Shown: positions 17,882 to 25,692 of the stretch, one piece after another
Numbering within the stretch: the first letter of the stretch is position 1
Layout of the letters: each line of letters starts with the position of its first letter
NCBI GenBank assembly: GCA_964538065.1
Contig: CAZIDG010000010.1
Location: 1-64,000, forward strand
Source: G963664225 sp964538065
GTDB taxonomy: Bacteria; Verrucomicrobiota; Verrucomicrobiia; Limisphaerales; UBA1319
Direction of reading: 5' to 3'
Length of the DNA: 64,000 nt
Notes under the pieces: model-generated
Seen by the model: only the letters and a program-made list of their open reading frames with translations
Told to the model about the DNA's origin: nothing
Databases searched by the model: none
Translations under genes and position numbers: made by a program

Positions 17882-19156
17882 ATGGTTGATACACTACTTT
17901 CGCGCTTCCTGCGGTATGTCCAGATCGATACGCAGAGCAGCGATCGCTCAAACACCTGTCCCAGCACTCCGGGACAGTGGAGCTTGCTGAAGATGCTGGC
18001 CCAGGAACTCCGTGACATGGGGGCCGCCGATGTGGAGTTGACCGCGCATGGGTATGTGCTGGCGACGGTGCCCGGCACGTCGGAGCGTCGGGATGTGCCT
18101 ACAGTGGCCTTCCTGGCGCATGTGGATACGGCGCCGGATTTTTCAGGCAGCGGCGTCAAGCCCATCGTGCATCGCCGGTATGATGGTGGTGTCATCCGTT
18201 TTCCCGATAATCCCGCCCTTGTCCTGGACCCCAAAACCGATCCGGAGCTGCGCGCCGCCCTGGGAAAGGACCTGGTGACCGCTAGTGGCACCACGCTTTT
18301 GGGGGGGGACGACAAGGCTGGTGTGGCGGTGCTCATGTCTTTTGCCAGCCATCTGCTCAGGTATCCCGCCATCAAACGATGCCCGATCCGGCTCTGCTTC
18401 ACGCCCGACGAGGAGATCGGCCGGGGGGTGGACAATCTCGATTTGCGACAGCTCAACGCCCAGGTGGCCTATACGCTGGATGGCCACTCTCCAGGTGAAC
18501 TGAATTGGGAAACCTTTTCCGCTGACGCCGCGACAGTTGAGATCGAGGGCGTTTCCACGCACCCCGGCGAGGCCCGCGCCAAGGGGATGATCAACGCAGC
18601 CTATCTTGCCTCCAAGTTGCTCGTGTCCCTTCCACGCGAACAATGTGCCCCGGAGACCACGGATGGTGCCATGGGATTCATCCATCCGGTAAACATTGAG
18701 GGCGGGGTGGATCGAGCCACCGTGAAACTGATCCTTCGGGATTTCGAGCTGGAGGGACTGGCTGCCAAACACGCCATCCTCAAGGGGGCTTGCCGCGGTC
18801 TGCAGGCGGCCTATCCCGGGGCCAAAATCACGTGCCGGATCAGGAAACAGTACCGGAACATGGCCTATTGGTTGCGGCAAAACATGACGCCGGTCGAAAT
18901 GGCGCGGACCGCCTTCGAAAGGACCGGTTTGACGCCCAAGGACCAACGGGTGCGGGGTGGGACCGATGGTTCCCGCCTCACGGAATTGGGTCTGCCCACA
19001 CCCAACTTGTTTTGTGGCATGCATAATGTGCACGGTCCCCTGGAATGGGTGGTGGTGCAGGACATGGAACTGGCCGTCCAGGCATGCATCAAGCTCGTCG
19101 AACTGTGGGCAGGAGGTGCCTGCCGAAGCGGCCGACAGGGAGGTCAGAAGCCATGA
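17882..19156 (+). CDS. pepT: Peptidase T (tripeptide aminopeptidase)
   Basis: 424 residues of the M20B metallopeptidase family. Zinc-site residues are visible: His80 and Asp82 (FLAHVDTAPDFSG), Asp143/144 (LLGGDDKAG), the catalytic/ligand Glu177-Glu178 (FTPDEEIGRG), Asp in YTLDG, and a late His in FCGMHNVHGP. It removes the N-terminal residue of tripeptides in the cytosol. The length is normal. The GGDD site is encoded within an 8-G run, and the frame is intact. A small gene starts inside its stop codon. The 156 bp before it contain only an inverted repeat CTGGCCGG/CCGGCCAG with a 59-nt spacing. Confidence 0.94.
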   Translation: MVDTLLSRFLRYVQIDTQSSDRSNTCPSTPGQWSLLKMLAQELRDMGAADVELTAHGYVLATVPGTSERRDVPTVAFLAHVDTAPDFSGSGVKPIVHRRYDGGVIRFPDNPALVLDPKTDPELRAALGKDLVTASGTTLLGGDDKAGVAVLMSFASHLLRYPAIKRCPIRLCFTPDEEIGRGVDNLDLRQLNAQVAYTLDGHSPGELNWETFSADAATVEIEGVSTHPGEARAKGMINAAYLASKLLVSLPREQCAPETTDGAMGFIHPVNIEGGVDRATVKLILRDFELEGLAAKHAILKGACRGLQAAYPGAKITCRIRKQYRNMAYWLRQNMTPVEMARTAFERTGLTPKDQRVRGGTDGSRLTELGLPTPNLFCGMHNVHGPLEWVVVQDMELAVQACIKLVELWAGGACRSGRQGGQKP

Positions 19157-19389
19157 ACGAGGGCATCGAACGGAATTTGGGCGAGCAGCCCATCGCCAGG
19201 ATCATGCGGGAACGCCAACTCAAACCCCACGATCTCGTGGAGGCGTCCACTGAGATGATCACCCATAAAATGGTGGCGCGTGCCTGCAAGGGACGACGGC
19301 TCACACTGAATACCCAGTCCAAGATCCTCAATGCGCTCAACCGGGCTGCAGGAGCCCAATGGACCCTCAAGGATCTGTTTGATTACTGA
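19153..19389 (+). CDS. Small conserved-looking protein, possibly DNA-binding
   Basis: 78 residues, overlapping the pepT stop by 4 bp (ATGA), so probably translationally coupled to it. The sequence is helical and basic (ARIMRERQLKPHDLVEAS, then ARACKGRRLTLNTQSKILNALN) and ends LKDLFDY. The spacing of helices recalls a small XRE-like helix-turn-helix, but I cannot assign a family. Length, start and coding pattern argue that it is real. Function unknown. Confidence 0.6.
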   Translation: MNEGIERNLGEQPIARIMRERQLKPHDLVEASTEMITHKMVARACKGRRLTLNTQSKILNALNRAAGAQWTLKDLFDY

Positions 19390-19439
19390 CCTGGGCGCGG
19401 CTGGAGTCCCGCTCAGTGGTGGAATAGGGCGCGAATCCC

Positions 19440-20798
19440 TTAATGGGAGTAGTGCGCCCGCAGGTATTCCTTGAACGCGGTATAATCCGACGTCATCGAG
19501 TCGTAATCTTCCTTCAGATCATCCAGACGCGAAAGGGCAGTCGGTACGGTTGGTGTGATGCCCAGGTTTCGCTCGATTTCATCGGGGAATTTGGCCGGAT
19601 GTGCGGTTTCGAGCAGCACGGCAGGGGAGCCCGCCAGCGGTTCAGCCTTTTCATAGTCCAGGAAACCCTTCCAGCCCACGGCGCCATGGGGTTCCAACAG
19701 CACATGGTGCTTTTCCCACGCATCCCGGATGGACTCTCGTGTCTGTTCGTCCGACGCCGACGTTGAAAACAAGTCCCGTCGCATGGCTGTCCAATCGGGG
19801 GCCTTGTGCACCTGGCCCATTTCGTCCATCTGGCCGCCGTAGAGCGCCACCAAACGGGCGAGATTGCTCGGATGCCCCACATTCATGGCGTTGGAGAGGC
19901 AGTTGCGCGAAGGATCGATCTTCTGGTATTGGCCAGTGGCCAGGAACTGCGGAAATTCATCATTCCCATTGACCGGAACCACCAATCGTTTGACGGCCAG
20001 GCCCATCTTGCGGGCTACTGTGGCTCCCATCATGTTACCAAAATTACCCGAGGGTACCACGATCACGAGCGGTTCGCCTGGCTTGGCCAGGCGCGAGGCG
20101 GCATAAAAATAATAAACGCTCTGGGGCAACAACCGGCCGATGTTGATCGAATTGGCTGAGGAAAGCGGCAATGCGGCCAGGCTGGCATCGGCAAACGCCA
20201 GCTTCACCAAGGCCTGGCAATCATCAAATTTGCCGTCCACCGCGATGGTGCGGATGTTGTTCCGCAGTGTCGTCATCTGCTTGCGCTGGCGGTTGCTGAC
20301 CTCGGCTTTCGGAAACAGGACCAGCACCCGGACGCCAGGCACCTTGTGGAAGGCGCTGGCCACGGCCGAGCCGGTGTCGCCGCTGGTGGCGGTCAGGATG
20401 ATCAACTCGCGCCCGCTTTGCTCAAGGATGCGGCCAATGAGCCGCGCCATCATCCGGGCCGCAAAGTCCTTAAAGGAGGCTGTGGGACCCTGGTCCAGCC
20501 GCATGACATGCACACGGTCACGAATGGGTTCAAGCGGCACGGGGAAATTGTAGGCATCCTCGCAGAGTCGACGTAACGTCTTCTCCTCCACAATGCCCGC
20601 CGTGTATTGGCTGAGGACGGTGAAGGCTATTTCAGGGTAGGAGGACTGGGCAAATTGCGCGATTTGGGTCTCTGACAGCCGGGGGAACTGACGCGGGAGA
20701 TATAAACCGCGATCCGGTGCCTGGCCCTTGAGCAAGGCTTCACGCAAATCCACTGCGGGCGAACGCCCGTTCGTACTTTCAAATAAGAGGTTTTCCAT
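19440..20798 (-). CDS. thrC: Threonine synthase
   Basis: 452 residues of the PLP fold-type II family, ThrC group 2. The N-terminus reads ENLLFESTNGRSP, and the PLP Lys110 lies in GPTASFKDFAARMM. Other family blocks are TATSGDTGSAVASAF, ANSINIGRLLPQSVYYF and VPSGNFGNMMGA. It converts O-phosphohomoserine to threonine. The start is the Met followed by the conserved N-terminus; the longer frame upstream is non-coding in character. It diverges from the flagellar operon and converges on the small gene at 19153. Confidence 0.95.
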   Translation of the reverse strand: MENLLFESTNGRSPAVDLREALLKGQAPDRGLYLPRQFPRLSETQIAQFAQSSYPEIAFTVLSQYTAGIVEEKTLRRLCEDAYNFPVPLEPIRDRVHVMRLDQGPTASFKDFAARMMARLIGRILEQSGRELIILTATSGDTGSAVASAFHKVPGVRVLVLFPKAEVSNRQRKQMTTLRNNIRTIAVDGKFDDCQALVKLAFADASLAALPLSSANSINIGRLLPQSVYYFYAASRLAKPGEPLVIVVPSGNFGNMMGATVARKMGLAVKRLVVPVNGNDEFPQFLATGQYQKIDPSRNCLSNAMNVGHPSNLARLVALYGGQMDEMGQVHKAPDWTAMRRDLFSTSASDEQTRESIRDAWEKHHVLLEPHGAVGWKGFLDYEKAEPLAGSPAVLLETAHPAKFPDEIERNLGITPTVPTALSRLDDLKEDYDSMTSDYTAFKEYLRAHYSH

Positions 20799-21043
20799 GA
20801 AACGACGTTTTCTTTGGATACACGATAGGGGGAATGCACCGCAAGCCAATTGACCGCAACTTTGTTGCAGACCCTCTGGCCCCACCGGGGAGGGGGGATT
20901 CCAATCAGTACGAATGGGTTGGTGCTGGGTTAGCCCAGCAGGCAAGAGTGAGATGAAACATTATAAAACAAATAATATTACTAATGTATGCCTTAACCCT
21001 CTCCAAAAACAGCAGTTGAGGACACTTTGAATGGAGGTCAACC

Positions 21044-21094
21044 TTGCCTAGTGGTGAGGCAGGGGGTGGCATTATTTGCCCAGTGCCGGGGCAA
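21044..21094. promoter_or_regulatory. Possible enhancer-binding region for the flagellar sigma-54 promoter
   Basis: The inverted repeat TTGCCC/GGGCAA (21076-21094, 7-nt spacer) and the motif TTGCCTAGT (21044-21052) lie 41-91 bp upstream of the -24 element, the usual distance for an NtrC/FlrC-type activator site. TTGCCTAGT also occurs upstream of fliW at 47309. No activator gene is in the window. The rest of the 377-bp gap between thrC and flgB shows nothing else definite. Confidence 0.3.
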
Positions 21095-21134
21095 TTTGAA
21101 TGGCAATATACTGTTTTGCAATGGGTTACATTTG

Positions 21135-21150
21135 TGGCACAGGGCGTGCT
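21135..21150 (+). promoter_or_regulatory. Sigma-54 promoter of the flagellar operon
   Basis: TGGCACAGGGCGTGCT matches the -24/-12 consensus TGGCACG-N4-TTGCW, with the required 10 bases between GG and GC and only the first T of TTGC and the G after TGGCAC changed. It is 25 bp upstream of the flgB start, and nothing else lies between. A better match stands before fliW (47492), which supports the call. Confidence 0.75.
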
Positions 21151-21175
21151 TAACCGAGTCCAAATGCGATAGGCC

Positions 21176-21556
21176 ATGATCGACGCCCTGTTCAGTCAGA
21201 CAAATTATGTTGCAGCAAAAAAGATGCTGGACGCGACCGTTATGCGTCACGAGGCGCTTGCGAGCAACATCGCCAACATGGAAACACCCGGTTATCAGCG
21301 GGTGGACGTCAATCCGTCCTTTAAGGCGGAACTCAGCAGGGCGGTGGCGGGAAAATCGGTGAATCAAATTCAGCAGTTGCGGCCACAGATTGCAGTCGAC
21401 ACCACGGCAACGTCCAAAGGCTTGGACGGCAACACAGTAAACCTGGAGGAAGAGCTGTTGCAGATGAACCAGAATACGATGGCTCACACGGTGGAAACCC
21501 AATTGATCAACGCTTCCCTCCTTAAGTTGCGTCTGGCCATCACCGGTAAATCATAG
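21176..21556 (+). CDS. flgB: Flagellar basal-body rod protein FlgB
   Basis: 126 residues. The N-terminal rod motif EALASNIANMETPGYQRVDV and the C-terminal helix NTMAHTVETQLINASLLKLRLAI are typical of FlgB, the proximal rod component in the periplasm, exported by the flagellar type III system. It is the first gene of the operon, directly after the sigma-54 promoter, and flgC follows after 8 bp. The length matches the family (about 130). Confidence 0.95.
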   Translation: MIDALFSQTNYVAAKKMLDATVMRHEALASNIANMETPGYQRVDVNPSFKAELSRAVAGKSVNQIQQLRPQIAVDTTATSKGLDGNTVNLEEELLQMNQNTMAHTVETQLINASLLKLRLAITGKS

Positions 21557-21564
21557 GTGAAGTT

Positions 21565-21999
21565 ATGATGAACGTTTTAACAGGCATTTCGAGTTCGAGT
21601 TCCGCACTGAATGCGGAACGCATCCGCCTTGAGGTTATCGCCCAAAACATCGCCAATGCCAATACCACCCGCGGGGCCAACGGATTACCGTATCAGCGTC
21701 AACAGGTGGTGTTTCAAGCCGCTCTGGCGGACGCCCAGAACAGACAAAACGGTGGCGGTTTGCAGACCCAAACAGTGCAAGTGGCTAAGATTCAAAGTGA
21801 TAACCGTCCTCCTCGTTCGGTTTACATCCCGGGTCATCCCGATGCTGATGCCAATGGCATGGTCTCCATGCCCGACATCAATACCTACGAGGAAATGGCG
21901 GATTATCTGACCGCTTCGCGGGCCTATGAGGCCAATCTGGCGGTGGTTAAAAATGCCCGCAACATGGCCCTGCAAACCCTGAGCATTGGTAAACGTTAA
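21565..21999 (+). CDS. flgC: Flagellar basal-body rod protein FlgC
   Basis: 144 residues with the N-terminal rod signature RLEVIAQNIANANTTRG and the C-terminal ADYLTASRAYEANLAVVKNARNMALQTL, both typical of FlgC. It is an axial rod subunit that works with FlgB. Two consecutive ATGs (21565 and 21568) are possible starts; the AGGTGAAG upstream fits the first slightly better. fliE follows after 18 bp. Confidence 0.95.
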   Translation: MMNVLTGISSSSSALNAERIRLEVIAQNIANANTTRGANGLPYQRQQVVFQAALADAQNRQNGGGLQTQTVQVAKIQSDNRPPRSVYIPGHPDADANGMVSMPDINTYEEMADYLTASRAYEANLAVVKNARNMALQTLSIGKR

Positions 22000-22017
22000 T
22001 TTTAAGCTGCTCCAACC

Positions 22018-22398
22018 ATGAGTCCATTAAGCGCCATTCGCCAGTTTATGAGCCCCGAGGTGCGGCAGGTGCCCTCGGTGCCCAAGGCAGGGGAGGCTCC
22101 CGGCATCAACGTGGTGCCAGCGAATGAGCTTAAGACACTGAGTCCGGGTTCGACAACGGCGGTAACCGCCACGCCCAACACCAATTTCGGCGACATGCTG
22201 TCGAACATGGTTCAGGACGTGAACGCCAAACAGGTTGCAGCCAACGATGCGGTCAATGGCATGATGGCGGGTGACAATGTGTCACTTCACCAGACCATGA
22301 TAGCGATGGAGGAAGCCAGCGTGTCCTTTCAGTTGATGGTGGAAGTGCGGAACAAGCTTCTGGAGTCCTATCAGGAGCTCATGAGGATGCAAGTCTAG
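22018..22398 (+). CDS. fliE: Flagellar hook-basal body protein FliE
   Basis: 126 residues. The C-terminal two thirds match FliE (DMLSNMVQDVNAKQ, DNVSLHQTMIAMEEASVSFQ, KLLESYQELMRMQV), which joins the MS ring to the rod. The N-terminal 50 residues are Pro/Ala-rich and variable, making it slightly longer than the usual ~105. It lies in the canonical place between flgC and fliF. Confidence 0.93.
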   Translation: MSPLSAIRQFMSPEVRQVPSVPKAGEAPGINVVPANELKTLSPGSTTAVTATPNTNFGDMLSNMVQDVNAKQVAANDAVNGMMAGDNVSLHQTMIAMEEASVSFQLMVEVRNKLLESYQELMRMQV

Positions 22399-22425
22399 GC
22401 GCGATAATCTTCGGGACGTACGAAC

Positions 22426-24054
22426 ATGATCAAGAGTTTGTCACAATTGGGAACGCAACTGGGGGCCATCTGGAAACAGCTGGGCATCCACCAGCGTGTC
22501 ACGGTGCTGGCTGCGGCATTGATGGTGGTGGGCGGTCTTATTGGCTTGGCCATCTGGAGTAATCGGGCAGATTACGGACTTCTGTACGGTCGCCTGGACG
22601 AAGGCGAAGCGGCCAAAGTGGTCGCCGTCCTCGACGAGGCAAAGGTCCCCTACCGGATCGGGCAGGGAGGCGGCTCAATTTACGTGCCCACCGATAAGGT
22701 TTATTCCATGCGGATGCAGTTGGCCACGCGTGGCATTCCCCGGGGTGGGGAAGGAGTTGGATTCGAGATTTTCGATAAACAGAACTTCGGCTTGTCTGAT
22801 TTTGTGCAGAGGGCCAATTACGTCCGTGCCGTGCAGGGTGAACTGGCCCGCACCATCGGCCAGTTGGACATGGTGGATGCCGCGCGGGTGATGATCGTGA
22901 TGCCTGAAAACCGCCTTCTTACCGACAGTCAGCGCCGACCCACCGCCTCGGTGTTCATCCGGACCCGCAATCAGGGGCGTCTGGAGCCCCAGACAGTCAA
23001 TTCCATCCGCTTCCTGGTGGCCAATGCTGTGGAAGGATTGCAGGCCAACCATGTGACCGTGGTCGATAATCAGGGGAATGTCCTTTCTGAAAATTCCGAT
23101 ACCGATTCGGTGGCGGGTTTGAGCGCCACCCAACTCACCATCCGCCAGGCCATGGAGAAGGACCTGTCCCGCAAGGCCGAAGAGATGCTGACCAAGGTCC
23201 TGGGGCCGGGGCAGGCGATTGTGCGTGTCGCTGCCGAACTTAGTTTCGACACCATCACCCGGCTGGAGGATAAGTTTGATCCCGAAGGACAGGTCATCCG
23301 CACATCCACCGTGGACGATGAAACCTCCGACATGACGACAGCCTCCGGGGGTGGTGTGGCTGGAATTACGACAAACCTGGGCTCGGAGACCAATAATGCC
23401 TCATCCAATCCCCTGAACAATTCCCGCACCAAGAAAAAGACCACCACCAGCGAATACGAGATCAACCGCGTCACCAGCAATGTCACCATGGCTCCAGGCG
23501 GCGTTAAACGGCTTTCAGCGGCGGTTTTTGTGGCGGCCAAAATGGAAGGGGAAGGCGCCAATCGCAAGGTTGTTCCTCGTTCCGATGATGAGCTCAAGCG
23601 CCTTAAGAACATTGTGCAGAGCGCGTTGGGATTGCAGTTGGCCGCCGACGGCACCCGCCAGGATGAACTCAATCTGGAGGAAATGCCGTTCAATGACCAG
23701 TTTGGCGTCGAATTGACCAAACAATTCGACCAGCAGCAGAAACATGAAATGTGGTGGGGCCTGGCTAAAAACCTCATCTATCCTGCCCTGGCTCTGGGGG
23801 TGCTCTTCTTCTTCTGGAGAACCTTTCAACAGACCCCCATCGAGTCCATCCCAGTGGGCATTCCCGTGGGGGAGTTGGGCGGCAATGGGAACGGCAATGG
23901 CCATGACTGGGTGCCTAGCCGTAAAAACCAGCCCGAGCCGGGCATTGTAACTGCAGATGTTCTTAATCGGTTGGTTCGGGAGAATCCGGACAACATGACC
24001 CAAGCCATTCGGAATTGGCTCACCCGGAGTAAGAATCCGACCAAACCTTCATAG
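22426..24054 (+). CDS. fliF: Flagellar MS-ring protein FliF
   Basis: 542 residues. TM1 is near 25-45, followed by the ring-building motifs YGLLYGRLDEGEAAKVVAVLDEAKVPYRIGQGG and GFEIFDKQNFGLSDFVQRANYVRAVQGELARTI. A long periplasmic part with a Ser/Thr/Asn-rich insertion (about 300-345) comes next. TM2 is near 445-465, and the C-terminal tail (DVLNRLVRENPDNMTQAIRNWL) binds FliG. It forms the inner-membrane base of the motor and houses the export gate. Confidence 0.96.
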   Translation: MIKSLSQLGTQLGAIWKQLGIHQRVTVLAAALMVVGGLIGLAIWSNRADYGLLYGRLDEGEAAKVVAVLDEAKVPYRIGQGGGSIYVPTDKVYSMRMQLATRGIPRGGEGVGFEIFDKQNFGLSDFVQRANYVRAVQGELARTIGQLDMVDAARVMIVMPENRLLTDSQRRPTASVFIRTRNQGRLEPQTVNSIRFLVANAVEGLQANHVTVVDNQGNVLSENSDTDSVAGLSATQLTIRQAMEKDLSRKAEEMLTKVLGPGQAIVRVAAELSFDTITRLEDKFDPEGQVIRTSTVDDETSDMTTASGGGVAGITTNLGSETNNASSNPLNNSRTKKKTTTSEYEINRVTSNVTMAPGGVKRLSAAVFVAAKMEGEGANRKVVPRSDDELKRLKNIVQSALGLQLAADGTRQDELNLEEMPFNDQFGVELTKQFDQQQKHEMWWGLAKNLIYPALALGVLFFFWRTFQQTPIESIPVGIPVGELGGNGNGNGHDWVPSRKNQPEPGIVTADVLNRLVRENPDNMTQAIRNWLTRSKNPTKPS

Positions 24055-24065
24055 CCATTACTACT

Positions 24066-25118
24066 ATGTCTGCCTCCTCTGAAAATGCCGGTCCGGTGAC
24101 GGACATTTCCAAGATGACCAAAATCCAGAAGCTTGCCGTGCTTCTGGTGATTTTGGGGCCTGAGAGTGCCGCTCAAGTGCTCAAGGGCATGGAAGAAATG
24201 GAGCTGGACTCCATTTCGGCGGAAATGGCCAAGCTGGACCTTGTCAGTCAGGACCTGCAAAAGGAAATCCTTCGCGAATTCACCGACGTGGCTCTCGCCG
24301 GCAGCACCTCCATGCTGGGGGGAGCGGACTATACCCGTAGCGTGCTTGAGAAGGCGGTAGGCCTGTTCAAGGCTTCGGATGTGCTGGGACGGGTGTCACC
24401 CAACAAGGCCAGCGTAAGCGTGATGCAGCAAATCATCGAAATGGACGCCCGGCAGGTCTTCAACATGATCAAAGGCGAGCAGGCCCAGACGATTGCGCTG
24501 GTGGCCAGCTATCTCAGTGCCGAAAAGGCCTCGCAGGTGCTTTCGTTGTTGCGTCCTGAGATGCGCGAGCAGGTCATTGAACGCCTGGCGACCCTGGCGC
24601 CGACGCCGGTTGAGGTGGTGGAAAAGGTTGTGGATGTGTTGATTACCAAGATGGGTGGCAAACATCCCAGCGCGTTGCATCAAACGGGTGGTTTGAAAGC
24701 CGCCGCCAACGTGCTCAACGCCCTGGACAAGAATGTGAGTAAGAGCATTCTGCTGGCCATGGACGAGCGGAATCCTGAATTGGGTCAAGCCATTCGGCAG
24801 AAGATGTTTACGTTCGAAGACCTCGCCACACTCGATCAGCCTTCGTTGCAGAAGATCCTGCGCGAGATCGATATGCGCGATCTTGCCGTGGCCCTCAAGA
24901 CGGCCAGCGAGACGCTCAAACATACCTTGTTGTCTTGCATATCCAAGCGCGCGGCCGAGACGGTGAACGAGGAAATGAGTTTCCTGGGGCCGTTGCGCTT
25001 GAAGGAAATCGAGGCTGCTCAGTTCAAGATCATCGATGCTGTGCGCAACCTCGAAAGCGAAGGCGAGCTCGATCTAAGCGAAGCGCGCGAAAAGATGAAA
25101 TATGAATCCGTGGCGTGA
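24066..25118 (+). CDS. fliG: Flagellar motor switch protein FliG
   Basis: 350 residues with the three FliG domains. The N domain begins LTKIQKLAVLLVILGPESAA in sense. In the middle domain the usual EHPQ motif reads EQAQ (GEQAQTIALVASYLS). The C-terminal torque domain contains FEDLATLDQPSLQKILREIDMRDLAVALK. It binds FliF, FliM and MotA on the cytoplasmic face of the motor. The altered EHPQ motif is a small oddity. Its last 17 bp overlap fliH. Confidence 0.95.
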   Translation: MSASSENAGPVTDISKMTKIQKLAVLLVILGPESAAQVLKGMEEMELDSISAEMAKLDLVSQDLQKEILREFTDVALAGSTSMLGGADYTRSVLEKAVGLFKASDVLGRVSPNKASVSVMQQIIEMDARQVFNMIKGEQAQTIALVASYLSAEKASQVLSLLRPEMREQVIERLATLAPTPVEVVEKVVDVLITKMGGKHPSALHQTGGLKAAANVLNALDKNVSKSILLAMDERNPELGQAIRQKMFTFEDLATLDQPSLQKILREIDMRDLAVALKTASETLKHTLLSCISKRAAETVNEEMSFLGPLRLKEIEAAQFKIIDAVRNLESEGELDLSEAREKMKYESVA

Positions 25119-25692
25119 CAGCGTGCGATTTGCCCAGCCATTGCGTGCCGTGCTTTGCACCGGCACCCGCTCCGCCGCCGCGATTGCCGAGGAGGAGGCG
25201 CACGACAGGGAACAGGCGGCCTTCGAGCGGGGTCAACGGGAGGGGGAGCAGGCTTTGGGCGCGCAACTATTGCGTCAACGCTCTGAACTATCGGAGCTTC
25301 AACAGGGTGTTCTTAACTCACTCAGCGCCGCGGTGCCCCGCGTGGTTCAGGAAACTGAAAAAGTGTTGGTTGAACTGGCCCTTGAAACCGCCCGCAAACT
25401 TGTTGCCGACATGCCCATCTCCGCAGAAATGGTTCAGGCGGTGATTCATCAGGCGATCAGCGAGGTCGAGCAGGAAACCGAGTTCGAAGTGAGCCTCAAT
25501 CCCCAGGATCTGGCTCTCCTCCAAAAGTCTGCACCAGGTTCGGATGGAGCTCAGGCCCTTCCACAGAACATTCGGCTGACTTCCTCGCCCGACGTTGGTC
25601 CTGGCGGCTGCATCGTTTACACCCGTTTTGGGATGATCGATGCCAGACGCGAGACCAAGATTGAGATTTTACGTGATGCTTTGAAGTTATGA
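25102..25692 (+). CDS. fliH: Flagellar assembly protein FliH
   Basis: 196 residues. An N-terminal coiled coil rich in Glu and Gln (EEEAHDREQAAFERGQREGEQ) precedes a C-terminal V/A-ATPase E-subunit-like domain (LVELALETARKLVADMPIS... INPQDLALL in sense). It regulates the export ATPase FliI and tethers it to the C ring. It overlaps fliG upstream and fliI downstream, indicating tight translational coupling. Divergent in sequence, as FliH usually is; identity rests on domain pattern and position. Confidence 0.88.
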   Translation: MNPWRDSVRFAQPLRAVLCTGTRSAAAIAEEEAHDREQAAFERGQREGEQALGAQLLRQRSELSELQQGVLNSLSAAVPRVVQETEKVLVELALETARKLVADMPISAEMVQAVIHQAISEVEQETEFEVSLNPQDLALLQKSAPGSDGAQALPQNIRLTSSPDVGPGGCIVYTRFGMIDARRETKIEILRDALKL

